Origin: Akkermansia sp.
Lineage (GTDB): Bacteria > Verrucomicrobiota > Verrucomicrobiia > Verrucomicrobiales > Akkermansiaceae
Direction: 5' to 3'
Length of the DNA: 64,000 nt
Assembly (NCBI GenBank): GCA_017546445.1
Contig: JAFYWX010000020.1
Span: 19,973-83,972, forward strand
Both the position numbers and the translations under genes were made by a program. How positions within the stretch are numbered: the first letter of the stretch is position 1; the number at the start of each line of letters is the position of its first letter. Shown here piece after piece: positions 28,436 through 38,400 of this stretch. Under the pieces are notes generated by a model. That model saw only the letters and a list, made by a program, of their open reading frames with translations, ran no database searches and was not told the DNA's origin.

Positions 28436-28498
28436 ATCGGTGCTTGATTAACCGGAAAATTCACTTGCGGCAGCACCTCGCTCCGATGCCCGCGGGTG

Positions 28499-28680
28499 AT
28501 GTATAGTGCCATATAAGCAAAACTCGCTATATAGCACTATATTTCGCTATATTTTCCCATAAATGGCTTCAAAAAGGGGGTAAATAGGACAAAATATACC
28601 CAAATATAGTGAAATATAGTGGAATATATGGCTATATAGCAAAAAGTTGCTATACGTAGCTATATTTTGGTATATTTGCC
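28499..28680. repeat. AT-rich region with TATATAG iterations and inverted repeats
   Basis: GCTATATAGC occurs at 28526-28535 and 28631-28640, each at the edge of a run of CACTATATTTC-type units. The units on the right are the inverse of those on the left (ATAGTGAAATATAGTGGAATAT), so the two halves could form a long imperfect hairpin. No coding frame is visible. Function unknown. Confidence 0.65.
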
Positions 28681-28742
28681 TTATAATGCCTGGCCGGGTT
28701 GGCTGAAATCGCTGTTTTGTCGCCAATAATGCAGGAAAGCTC

Positions 28743-28771
28743 TTGCCGCATACTGAGGCGGTTGATATAAT
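28743..28771 (+). promoter_or_regulatory. promoter of the small membrane protein gene
   Basis: TTGCCG (28743-28748), a 17-base spacer and TATAAT (28766-28771) lie about 50 bases before the ATG at 28821. Confidence 0.5.
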
Positions 28772-28820
28772 CTCCCCCGTTCTCGGGAACCTGAATCAAC
28801 TACACCTATCCACCACCCCT

Positions 28821-28979
28821 ATGCTTACCTTCCTCCTGGCATTGCTCTTTATTTCCAGCATGCTGTTTCTCGGTGTGCATGAAGATTGGCTTTATAAAGG
28901 AAACCCTCATTTCCTCTTCGGCTGGCTCATAGCCATCATCGGCATCACCAGCGCCCTGCTGCTCATGGTGCTGATGTGA
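28821..28979 (+). CDS. 52-residue membrane protein, function unknown
   Basis: The small protein has two hydrophobic helices (LTFLLALLFISSMLFLGV and FGWLIAIIGITSALLLMVLM) joined by a charged loop HEDWLYKGNPH. It has its own promoter. An in-frame upstream start at 28743 would add a polar extension but overlaps the promoter. It lies just upstream of the CRISPR locus, but its composition is that of the chromosome and there is no evidence that it belongs to the system. Confidence 0.5.
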   Translation: MLTFLLALLFISSMLFLGVHEDWLYKGNPHFLFGWLIAIIGITSALLLMVLM

Positions 28980-29086
28980 GGGTATACCCTCGTTCCCTTG
29001 TTGGTATGCTGAGATTCGTTCTGCTGTTGCCTCGGCAGGGTGTTAAGGGGAAGCACAGATATGGGCGTATGCCGAAAGCCTGGCAC

Positions 29087-29173
29087 CTTGTTTGAATGCT
29101 TGTTTGAATGTTAGAGTTTTTAATTGCTTTCCCCGGAAATTTGTGTTAGTGTCACGATAGTATTAATATCGTG
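29087..29173 (+). promoter_or_regulatory. upstream region of cas12b: direct repeat and inverted repeat
   Basis: CTTGTTTGAATG is directly repeated at 29087-29098 and 29099-29110. CACGATA (29153-29159) and TATCGTG (29167-29173) form a perfect inverted repeat ending 19 bases before the cas12b ATG. I see no convincing -35/-10 pair; the inverted repeat could be an operator or a 5' UTR hairpin. Confidence 0.4.
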
Positions 29174-29192
29174 TTTCAAGTATAGAGAAATT

Positions 29193-32100
29193 ATGGCTAC
29201 CCGAATTTATCAAGGTCGTATAGTAGAGGCTCGTTTTGAGGATGAAAATATGCCGCAGGATACGGAATCTGCGTTGGCTGCATTGGAAACCACAAATCGT
29301 CTTTTTCAAGATGCCGTGAATTATCATCTTGTTGCCTTAGCGGCTATGGCAGAAGATGATAAAAATACTCTTGGCTCACGTTTTAAGAAACAGATTCGCT
29401 GTATATGGGAGGAATTGCCCCGAGGAAAGGCTGGCGCCTGTACGTTGCAGAAGTCGATTGCGAGAATCTTGAACCTGCCCAGTAATGTAAGCATAGACGA
29501 TGCTGTGGCTGATATATATGATGGCTGCGAGAGAAAGGATGTTTTGCCGTATGTTCAACACTATATAATTGAGCAAACGCAAAAGGGTGAGGGAGCCATT
29601 CAGCAGCAAGGTCGAGAAATCCTACCCAAAATTTGCGATCCTTCATTTAAAGGAAACTTTCCCTACTCAATAAAAGAGAAAAAGGCTGTTGAAGGCAAGA
29701 AAAGATTACAGCACGAACTCAATCGAGTCGATATTAGTCATGAGGAATTAGTAGCTCTAGCCCAAGAAATGGATTTATCATGGGCTGGTATAAAAACACA
29801 ACCGAATGATGCACAGGATGGAGCTCTTGAATATGATGAAACAGAGGTTCATCAACAGGTAGCTGAGACTATTCTTGCAATGTGTGAGGTTGTGAGGAGT
29901 AAATCTGATGCCGCTTGGAATAAGTATGCTGAAAATGCAGGTGTTCAGAATTTGCATGAAATGGTCAAGAAAGAGTTGGATAATACACCTTTGCGCCGTT
30001 CGTTGCAGAAAAATAATAAGACTGCTGCTGAATTGAAGCAGGCCGCCATATTCTTTATGTTTTATCCTTGTCATTTGTCCGCTGGAATGTTGGCTGCAAA
30101 ATTGGGAAAGGAAAAGAAGGAGGAGTCAACTGGTGATTATGACTTTAGCGTATTGGATAATGATCCTCTGATTCTGACTCGAGGTACACGGGGGTATGTA
30201 TATAGGGGGTATACAGCTTTGCCAAATTGGGAAACGCAAGGTGAGCAGATGTATTCCAAGGAATTCGATATTCTTGCGTTTAAAGAGGCCTTAAAGACAT
30301 TACACGGGTTTGAACTCAAGACGAAAGAACGTGAAATCGAGCGCGCGAAGTATGAGGCGCAGATAAAGTATATTGAAGAAGGTGTAAAGGTAAAAGGGGT
30401 TGAGGAGGACAATTCTGATGAGGAAATATCTACCGCAGTTTTAGGTGGAGATACACGCTTCGAGTTGCTTAAATCATTGGTAAAGGAATTATCACCCGAT
30501 GCAGAAACAGAATATCATATTTCCACGAGAACCCTAAATGATTATGAGGCGGTTCGTGAGCAGTGGCAGAAACGTGAGACTGAGTCAGAATGTGATAGTC
30601 AGGAACTGGTTAAAATAGTTCGTGAGTATCAGGCAAAAAGCCGCCGCTTTGGTTCGCAGGTTTTATTTGAAGCGTTGTGTCAGGATAAATATCGCCCTAT
30701 CTGGCACGATTGCGAGCCAGCTCAGAAAGGAAAGTTTCCTCGTTCCTCTAATATGTTGCGTGATTTTTCAAATTGGCAATACTTGAACGAACAAAGAGAA
30801 AAATACACGAGACCTGTTCATGTAACCGCAGCAGATGCGGTTGTGTCTCCCCGTCAGATGCTGTATTCTGATATAATGAGTCTTGGCAACGGAAAAGGTA
30901 GTGAGCTGATATCCGGATGTCGTGGTGGTTTGCGTTTGCAGGTATTGGTTCGTAATGAAAAGGGAAGATGGGAGTCTGCTCCTATTAAGGTACGGTTCTC
31001 TGCGCCGCGCTTCATTCGCGATGAGCTGGGAATTGATGCCGGTAATTGGATGGTTCCCAAGAAAGGGGAGAATACAACTTTGCCTTGGTTGCAGCCGATG
31101 ATGAAAGCATTGGGACAAGATGTGGCTCCTGTTCGGTTGGGGCATGACCCTGCGGTAGGTTTACAGATTAAAGGTCAGGGGAATGAAGCGCGTTTTTATC
31201 TGAATTTTCCTGTAACGCTTGACATGGAATCGTTACACCAATCAATAGGTAAGGCATCTATATGGCAGAGACAATTCCTTGGCGGAAATGATGAAAAACT
31301 GCATTTGCATTGGCCAGCAACCTATAAGGGGAACAAGTCTGCATGGTGGTTGAACAAAGATGTGCTGGAGCATGGCGTGACTGTTCTGGGTATTGATTTA
31401 GGCCTTCGGTGCTCTTTTGCATGGTCATTGGTGGGGCTGAATAATCAGCCCACTGTAAAGAGTGCAAGAGGTGAGGAAGTTTCGGGCTGTATCATAGGGG
31501 ATAGCGGGAATGCTAAGTGGTATGGCTATGTTTTGAAACAGGGACTTTCTCGTATTCCAGGGGAAGGGGTACGGGATGTTTCGGGGAAGAAGGTGGGTGC
31601 CGCATCACTGCCATCGGAGCAGGATAAGAAGTTGGCCAGGAGGATATTTGATGCTGTTGGAGGTGCGGTTCCTATTGATGATGATTGTGATGTTCTACAG
31701 CTGGGAAATAGAACATTGAAAGCCTTCAAGCGTCTCATGAGTCGCTTGAAGACATATCTTTCATTCCTTGCGGGACTTAATGATACCGAACGAAAGGAAG
31801 ATGTACGGAAGCGTATCCATGACTATTTCTCCTATGCTGAGACGATTCCTGGCATTTTGGATTCCTTAAAGGAGGTGGATACGACTCGTGCGTATGACTT
31901 AGTGTACACGGAGGTTGAGAAGATAAAATCAGAAATGCCGTCGTTGGCGGAATCTCTGACCAGTCTGATTTTGCCGCGCAAGCATGGCCACTGGGAATGG
32001 GTTCCTGAGCGAAGGGATGGATGGCAAGGCTCTGGAAAGATGTGCCTCCTGGAGGGAAAAGATGAAACCCGCCGTCCTGTTTATCATCGTGGTGGTTTGT

Positions 32101-33272
32101 CTGTGGCTCGGTTGACTCAGTTAGAAACTTTGCGTCAGCTGCTTCAATCTATGAGTAAGGTGTTGTACTTTGTTCCCGGTGAGCTTGTTACATTTGGGAG
32201 GGACTTGAAAAACCAAAATATTATAGACCCGTGCCCTGAAATCCTGGAAAAAATAGAGAACATGCGTGAGCAGCGTGTGAATCTGATTGCTCACAATATT
32301 GTGGCGCAGACGTTGGGTGTTCGTCTGCTTCCTTCTCGAGATGGGAAAAATGCTGATGGGCTGGATGTAATTCATGGCGAATATGAACTTATACCTGGTC
32401 GCAGGCCAGTAGATTTTGTAGTCCTCGAAAATCTGAGTCGTTACATGACATCTCTGGATCGCACCCCGGATGAAAACTCCAGTCTGATGCGCTGGGCTCA
32501 TCGCCAGATTGTGGCTAAGGTTAAACAGTTGCTTGAAGAGGTATTTGGTATACCTGTTATTTTTACTCACGCGCAGTATACTTCTCGATTTGATTCCCTG
32601 ACATCTGAACCGGGATTCCGCCCTTCACCCTTGAATATAGAACACCTGGAGTGGATACAGAAACAAGAAACAAAAGGTGGTCATGAGAAGAAATCAGCCG
32701 GGGTGTATCTGGCAGTTTGGGAACAAGTTGTAAAGGCTGGAAAACAGGCGAAGGTCACCTTGTTGCAGCCGCATCATGCCAATGGTGGTGAGTATTTCTT
32801 ATCTCAGCAAAGAGGCAAATTGACCCTGCGTAACGCTGACATGAACGCAGCAACGAATATTGTATGGCGCGGCGTGGCTGCTCCCGAATCATTGCATTTG
32901 TTGCATCGTGTCCGAATGGATGTTAAGAAATCAGGGGTTGTGCCTACTTATGGCAATGAGAGAGAAAAGGGAGTGAAAAAGGTTTGGAAATTGAATCCGC
33001 TGGGTTCAGTACAGACTGAAGGTAGTAAGATTTCTGCTTTCGCGGTATCTCCAGATTGGGATAAAAAGGTATTTGCTACATATGGTGATTCAGAGACTCA
33101 GTATCATCTTTGCCATGGCAAGGTTCTCTGGGGCATTATGAAGAAGATGCATTGGTCAATGTGTCACAAGTACAATATTCTTCAGTTGAAGAAGGCCGGA
33201 ATCGAAACTCGTTTGATTGAGCAGCTTTTGATTGAGGAAGAAACTGATAGCCTTGATGATATTCCTATGTGA
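29193..33272 (+). CDS. cas12b: Cas12b effector nuclease (type V-B)
   Basis: The 1359-residue protein starts MATRIYQGRIVEARFED; an upstream in-frame ATG at 29124 would add an unrelated hydrophobic stretch. The C-terminal half carries the split RuvC domain of Cas12b: RuvC-I VTVLGIDLGLRCSFAWSLV (Asp735), RuvC-II FVVLENLSRYM (Glu1079), followed by the Cas12b-specific DENSSLMRWAHRQ and YTSRFDSLTSEPGFR, and RuvC-III RNADMNAATN (Asp1216). All three acidic residues are present, so it should be active. Family members are crRNA/tracrRNA-guided double-strand DNA nucleases. It is longer than the roughly 1100-1300 residues of well-studied members. The stop overlaps the cas4-cas1 start. Codon use is more AT-rich than the neighbouring genes, suggesting horizontal transfer. 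Confidence 0.95.
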   Translation: MATRIYQGRIVEARFEDENMPQDTESALAALETTNRLFQDAVNYHLVALAAMAEDDKNTLGSRFKKQIRCIWEELPRGKAGACTLQKSIARILNLPSNVSIDDAVADIYDGCERKDVLPYVQHYIIEQTQKGEGAIQQQGREILPKICDPSFKGNFPYSIKEKKAVEGKKRLQHELNRVDISHEELVALAQEMDLSWAGIKTQPNDAQDGALEYDETEVHQQVAETILAMCEVVRSKSDAAWNKYAENAGVQNLHEMVKKELDNTPLRRSLQKNNKTAAELKQAAIFFMFYPCHLSAGMLAAKLGKEKKEESTGDYDFSVLDNDPLILTRGTRGYVYRGYTALPNWETQGEQMYSKEFDILAFKEALKTLHGFELKTKEREIERAKYEAQIKYIEEGVKVKGVEEDNSDEEISTAVLGGDTRFELLKSLVKELSPDAETEYHISTRTLNDYEAVREQWQKRETESECDSQELVKIVREYQAKSRRFGSQVLFEALCQDKYRPIWHDCEPAQKGKFPRSSNMLRDFSNWQYLNEQREKYTRPVHVTAADAVVSPRQMLYSDIMSLGNGKGSELISGCRGGLRLQVLVRNEKGRWESAPIKVRFSAPRFIRDELGIDAGNWMVPKKGENTTLPWLQPMMKALGQDVAPVRLGHDPAVGLQIKGQGNEARFYLNFPVTLDMESLHQSIGKASIWQRQFLGGNDEKLHLHWPATYKGNKSAWWLNKDVLEHGVTVLGIDLGLRCSFAWSLVGLNNQPTVKSARGEEVSGCIIGDSGNAKWYGYVLKQGLSRIPGEGVRDVSGKKVGAASLPSEQDKKLARRIFDAVGGAVPIDDDCDVLQLGNRTLKAFKRLMSRLKTYLSFLAGLNDTERKEDVRKRIHDYFSYAETIPGILDSLKEVDTTRAYDLVYTEVEKIKSEMPSLAESLTSLILPRKHGHWEWVPERRDGWQGSGKMCLLEGKDETRRPVYHRGGLSVARLTQLETLRQLLQSMSKVLYFVPGELVTFGRDLKNQNIIDPCPEILEKIENMREQRVNLIAHNIVAQTLGVRLLPSRDGKNADGLDVIHGEYELIPGRRPVDFVVLENLSRYMTSLDRTPDENSSLMRWAHRQIVAKVKQLLEEVFGIPVIFTHAQYTSRFDSLTSEPGFRPSPLNIEHLEWIQKQETKGGHEKKSAGVYLAVWEQVVKAGKQAKVTLLQPHHANGGEYFLSQQRGKLTLRNADMNAATNIVWRGVAAPESLHLLHRVRMDVKKSGVVPTYGNEREKGVKKVWKLNPLGSVQTEGSKISAFAVSPDWDKKVFATYGDSETQYHLCHGKVLWGIMKKMHWSMCHKYNILQLKKAGIETRLIEQLLIEEETDSLDDIPM

Positions 33273-34939
33273 TGAGTGAGGATGTACCTCTTTTACCTGT
33301 CCGCCGTCTTCATAACTATGTATATTGCCCGCGCTTGTTCTATTTGCAGTGGGTAGAGGATATCTTTGTTCCGAATGAAGATACGGTGGCTGGGGATGCT
33401 GTGCATTCTAAAGTGGATGATCCTACTCGTCTGAAAAATGAAGCTTTGACATCGGAAGGCGGAACTCTGCGTTCTATTGCTTTGTCATCTGATGTATTGC
33501 GGATAACGGGGGTTATTGATTTATTGGAGCATGATGCTGAAGGTAACACCAGGCTTGTCGATTATAAAAAAGGAAGCCCCGTAAGGAGTGATTCAGGTGA
33601 ATGGGAGGTAAAGGAGAATGATGCCATACAATTGGCAGCTTATGCTTTGTTGCTTGAAGAAACTGGTATATCTGTTAGTTCTGCAAGTGTGTATTATGCT
33701 GCTATCAAACGGCATGTTGCAGTAGATTTGACTGAAGAATTGAGAAAAAGGTGTAAGGCGTTTATCGCAGAAGCCTTGGATGTGGCGAAACGTGGTGCGT
33801 GTCCTCCTCCTTTGGATTATTCTTCTCGATGCCTGGCGTGTTCTGCTTATCCTGTTTGCTTGCCATGGGAGAGTAAGATGTGGGCCGATGAATGTGATAA
33901 TGGGAATAATAATGCTCCCGAACTCAGGCCCCCGCGACCGGATGGCGACCACGGTGAAATCCTCATTGTGCAGAATAATAGAGCTGTTGTCGGTATAAAA
34001 GGGGGGGAGATACAGGTTCGCTTAGAGGGAGAATTAGTTGCTCGTCATCCTTTACATCAACTCTATGCTGTTTATTTGTATGGACCGGTACAGGTGAGTG
34101 CTCAGGCAATGTCTGCACTTATTGAGCATTCTGTCCCTGTTTCTTATTTTAGTTCAGCTGGTAGATTCATTGGTATGGCTGGGGGATTGCCATTATCTGG
34201 TGTAGATGCTCGTATAGGACAATATAATATGTGGTCATCGCCTGTTAAGCGTTTGGTTCTTGCTGCGGAAATTATTAAATCCAAGATTCATAATCAACGT
34301 GTAATACTGATGCGTAATGGTAGCGTGCCGGATTCTGTTTTGCGGGAATTAGCTCGCTTGCGGGATTCTTGCCAGAAACAGCTTAGTCTGGAATCTTTGC
34401 GCGGTGTGGAGGGGGCTGCGGCTGCACTCTACTTTTCTTATTTTTCGACTATGCTGAAGGATAAAATGGGGTTTGAATTCAGTTCCCGAAATAGACGGCC
34501 TCCGAAGGATCCGGTAAATGCATTGCTTTCTCTTGGGTATTCTGTCCTCGCAAAGGAACTTTCAGGTATAGCATATACTGTAGGTCTGGATCCCTTTCTT
34601 GGGTTCTTTCACAGCCCAAGATATGGTCGGCCTGCTTTAGCATTGGATATGATGGAGGAGTTCAGACCTCTAATCGTTGATTCTGTCGTCCTGACCTTGA
34701 TAAATCGTGGGGAGGTTTCGTTGTCCGATTTTACCGTAACTTCGCGAGGTACTCTTTTAAATGATTCTGGCCGTCGTCAATTCTGGAGGGCTTGGACTCG
34801 TAGGCTGGATACGGAGATTACGCATCCTACATTTGGGTATAAAATGAGTTATCGTCGCATGATGGAGGTGCAGATGCGTCAGCTTTGGCGCTTTTGCAGG
34901 GGGGAGTCGAAAACTTTTTATGGATTTACAACACGATGA
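33272..34939 (+). CDS. cas4-cas1: Cas4-Cas1 fusion protein
   Basis: The 555-residue protein has two adaptation domains. The Cas4 part (1 to about 205) has the four iron-sulfur cysteines Cys19, Cys187, Cys190 and Cys196, and nuclease residues His45, Asp83 (GVIDLL), Asp97-Tyr-Lys99 and the QLAAY motif (Gln120, Tyr124). The Cas1 part (about 225 onward) has the metal ligands Glu380 (RGVEGAAA), His447 (FFHSPRYG) and the acidic pair in LALDMMEEFRP. Cas4-Cas1 trims and integrates new spacers with Cas2; the fusion is typical of type V-B loci. The ATG overlaps the cas12b stop (TGATG), and the cas2 ATG overlaps its own stop. Confidence 0.95.
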   Translation: MSEDVPLLPVRRLHNYVYCPRLFYLQWVEDIFVPNEDTVAGDAVHSKVDDPTRLKNEALTSEGGTLRSIALSSDVLRITGVIDLLEHDAEGNTRLVDYKKGSPVRSDSGEWEVKENDAIQLAAYALLLEETGISVSSASVYYAAIKRHVAVDLTEELRKRCKAFIAEALDVAKRGACPPPLDYSSRCLACSAYPVCLPWESKMWADECDNGNNNAPELRPPRPDGDHGEILIVQNNRAVVGIKGGEIQVRLEGELVARHPLHQLYAVYLYGPVQVSAQAMSALIEHSVPVSYFSSAGRFIGMAGGLPLSGVDARIGQYNMWSSPVKRLVLAAEIIKSKIHNQRVILMRNGSVPDSVLRELARLRDSCQKQLSLESLRGVEGAAAALYFSYFSTMLKDKMGFEFSSRNRRPPKDPVNALLSLGYSVLAKELSGIAYTVGLDPFLGFFHSPRYGRPALALDMMEEFRPLIVDSVVLTLINRGEVSLSDFTVTSRGTLLNDSGRRQFWRAWTRRLDTEITHPTFGYKMSYRRMMEVQMRQLWRFCRGESKTFYGFTTR

Positions 34940-35229
34940 GTCGGAGAAGACGATATCTGGTTTGCTATGATATTGCAGACCCAAAGAGGTTGCGTTGCAC
35001 GGCAAAAGTATGTGAATCTTTTGGCTCTCGCTTACAATGTTCTGTTTTCGAAGCGTCTTTGGATTCAACCATGCTTGCTCGTTTGAAAATGGAGCTGGAT
35101 GCAGTCATAAATCATTCCTGCGACCAAATCCTCTTTGTCGATATGGGGATAGATGACGAATCCACTCCTCTGAATATTGAATATCTCGGTTTGCCTTATT
35201 TGAAACGTATTCGCGTTACGATTATTTAG
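34936..35229 (+). CDS. cas2: Cas2
   Basis: The 97-residue protein starts MSRRRRYLVCYDIADPKRL, with the first beta strand and the conserved Asp12 of Cas2, and continues in the ferredoxin-like pattern (RLQCSVFEASL, ILFVDMG). It forms the integration complex with Cas1. The ATG overlaps the cas4-cas1 stop (ATGA). The longer frame from 34885 lies inside cas4-cas1 and is not needed. Confidence 0.93.
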   Translation: MSRRRRYLVCYDIADPKRLRCTAKVCESFGSRLQCSVFEASLDSTMLARLKMELDAVINHSCDQILFVDMGIDDESTPLNIEYLGLPYLKRIRVTII

Positions 35230-35258
35230 TTGACTTTTTATACGCTTGGGTGTAACAT
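35230..35258 (+). promoter_or_regulatory. candidate promoter for tracrRNA and array leader
   Basis: TTGACT (35230-35235), a 17-base spacer and TAACAT (35253-35258) begin directly after the cas2 stop. A second possible pair, TTGAAA/TATTTA, lies within the last bases of cas2 (35200-35228). Transcription would run right through the anti-repeat and into the array. Confidence 0.45.
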
Positions 35259-35264
35259 CCTCCT

Positions 35265-35345
35265 CGGTATCATCCGTTTCTCGTTTGCCTCCGCCTTCGG
35301 CCAAACTTCAGTATATTGACATCTGCGAGTGCGCTAATGACTGCG
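35265..35345 (+). ncRNA. candidate tracrRNA with anti-repeat
   Basis: At 35307-35334 lies a degenerate reverse copy of the CRISPR repeat: TTCAGTAT pairs perfectly with ATACTGAA near the repeat 3' end, CATC pairs with GATG, and CGAGTG pairs with CACTCG near the repeat 5' end. This is a nearly full-length anti-repeat. Just upstream, CCGCC (35291-35295) can pair with the terminal GGCGG of the repeat, as GUGCCA pairs with UGGCAC in known Cas12b guide complexes, and a small hairpin joins GTTTG and CAAAC. The ends of the RNA are estimates. Position between cas2 and array, plus-strand direction and complementarity all fit a type V-B tracrRNA. Confidence 0.65.
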
Positions 35346-35496
35346 CCTTTCCTAGACGATGCTCGCGGCCCTTGATTGTCATTGAGTTAATGCGTGTTAA
35401 GGCTGCTTGTCTGTGCTTCGTATACGGTTAGTGCGCCTTGGATACTCGTCGACAACGTGTGTAATTATTGCTGTTCTGCTAGTTAGGAAACAAGCA

Positions 35497-38400
35497 GTGC
35501 CACTCGTTGATGCCTGTGATACTGAATGGCGGGAAAGACAGGGTATAAAAGCCCCGTCAACCTACAATAAAGTGCCACTCGTTGATGCCTGTGATACTGA
35601 ATGGCGGCAGGCGGCGCAGAATATGCTCCGCTCCCTTCCGTGCGTGCCACTCGTTGATGCCTGTGATACTGAATGGCGGTAGCAAACACCTCACGAACCA
35701 CCTCTGCGCGGGCTTGTGCCACTCGTTGATGCCTGTGATACTGAATGGCGGGTCCAGGAACTCACAGTCCAGCTCCTGCGCCTGGGCTGTGCCACTCGTT
35801 GATGCCTGTGATACTGAATGGCGGGGCAGTAGCGGTCTCGGAATGCCCACTCGTTCCGGGTGGTGCCACTCGTTGATGCCTGTGATACTGAATGGCGGTG
35901 GTACGACTTTGACGTAAACAACACAGGCACGCTCGTGACACTAGTTGATGCCTGTGATACTGAATGGCGGGCACACCGGGGGCGTTGCCGGGAAGTTGCC
36001 TTTTTGCGGTGCCACTCGTTGATGCCTGTGATACTGAATGGCGGGATGGAGTCAATGAAAGATACCTCCTGCGGCTCGGTGCCACTCGTTGATGCCTGTG
36101 ATACTGAATGGCGGAAGCGTCTTGTCGACGACCCGGACACCGAAAAGAACGGTGCCACTCGTTGATGCCTGTGATACTGAATGGCGGTGCGCATTGTTCA
36201 TAGCTTGCTGCGCCTCAATAGGTGCCACTCGTTGATGCCTGTGATACTGAATGGCGGTTGCAACGTGGCGCGCGCTGTCGGGTCGGACAGGTGGTGCCAC
36301 TCGTTGATGCCTGTGATACTGAATGGCGGGCCGCATGGAATACGGGCAGCTCGCTCCGCAGATTGTGCCACTCGTTGATGCCTGTGATACTGAATGGCGG
36401 GCATGTTTTGGTTCCTACCGTCTTTCCTGTAAGGTGCCACTCGTTGATGCCTGTGATACTGAATGGCGGATAAGCCCAGCCCGTCACACGCAGCACCTCA
36501 AACACGTGCCACTCGTTGATGCCTGTGATACTGAATGGCGGATGTCGATTGGCATTCCACGGCGCAAAGCGGTTGTGGTGCCACTCGTTGATGCCTGTGA
36601 TACTGAATGGCGGTCGCGCGGGAGTTCGTGCCGGAGATGGCAGCTGGGGTGCCACTCGTTGATGCCTGTGATACTGAATGGCGGCGTGGGTGAATTATTC
36701 CATAGCGTCTGACTATACGTGCCACTCGTTGATGCCTGTGATACTGAATGGCGGACCTTCATATCCATTCAAGGTCAAATAAGAGAAGTGCCACTCGTTG
36801 ATGCCTGTGATACTGAATGGCGGGAACAATATCCCCATTCCTGAACGGGCGGCAGGGGTGTGTGCCACTCGTTGATGCCTGTGATACTGAATGGCGGGTC
36901 CACACCATTAGCTATCGTGTTGAGTGCAGGATTGTCGTGCCACTCGTTGATGCCTGTGATACTGAATGGCGGCCTGCCGCAGAATCTTGATGTGGTGCAG
37001 TATAAGTGCCACTCGTTGATGCCTGTGATTCTGAATGGCGGTGCATCTTGCCAGTCATAGATTGGGTAGGCATTCTCGTGCCACTCGTTGATGCCTGTGA
37101 TACTGAATGGCGGACCCCGGCGTGTAATGCGCTATGGCACGCGACAAGCGTGCCACTCGTTGATGCCTGTGATACTGAATGGCGGAAGCATTTCTGCAAC
37201 GTCAGTGAAGTTCCGGCTTGGTGCCACTCGTTGATGCCTGTGATACTGAATGGCGGTGGAGTTCGCCAACGAGCCGCCGACGGAGACACGTGCCGTGCCA
37301 CTCGTTGATGTCTGTGATACTGAATGGCGGGCCAAGCTGAACAAGCTGGAAAACCCAGATAAGATATGTGCCACTCGTTGATGCCTGTGATACTGAATGG
37401 CGGGGAACTGAACGAAGCGGAAATCATGGTCGAAGAAGTGTGCCACTCGTTGATGCCTGTGATACTGAATGGCGGTTGTTGAAACGCTGGACTTAAAGAC
37501 CCCGCAGACCCTGTGCCACTCGTTGATGCCTGTGATACTGAATGGCGGGAGAAGTACGGCAAGGACACCGGCATGCCGAATATGTGCCACTCGTTGGTGC
37601 CTGTGATACTGAATGGCGGCGAAAGTATTCTCTACAAAGAAAAAGTACACGGTTAGTGCCACTCGTTGATGCCTGTGATACTGAATGGCGGACATAAGGT
37701 ACAATCGGTTCAACCTGTAGATTGCTGGTGCCACTCGTTGATGCCTGTGATACTGAATGGCGGCAAATGAGGCTTCTGAAACTGATTGGGTGGATATCTG
37801 TGCCACTCGTTGATGCCTGTGATACTGAATGGCGGCAGCCTTGCCGATTTTGCAGCGAACCCGTACCGATGGGTGCCACTCGTTGATGCCTGTGATACTG
37901 AATGGCGGCGTGTGAGCTGAGTGACGCGATTGATGACCTGCTTGGTGCCACTCGTTGATGCCTGTGATACTGAATGGCGGGGTGGTCAGCTCCTGCTGCT
38001 GGACTTAATCGAAGTGCCACTCGTTGATGCCTGTGATACTGAATGGCGGATAGGTGCTTTCATGACTAGGAATGCAGCTGCAATGGTGCCACTCATTGAT
38101 GCCTGTGATACTGAATGGCGGCAGAAATGCGGTGTGCATCATCACAAATCGTTTCAACAGTGCCACTCGTTGATGCCTGTGATACTGAATGGCGGGCCCT
38201 ACAAGACCTTCACATCCTCCCCGGTGATTTCGTGCCACTCGTTGATGCCTGTGATACTGAATGGCGGCAAGAAGTCTGGTAATGGTGTTTCAAGCATAGA
38301 AGTGCCACTCGTTGATGCCTGTGATACTGAATGGCGGTTGACAGTATCGAATCTCAAGTCGCCGCGTTAAAGAACTGTGCCACTCGTTGATGCCTGTGAT

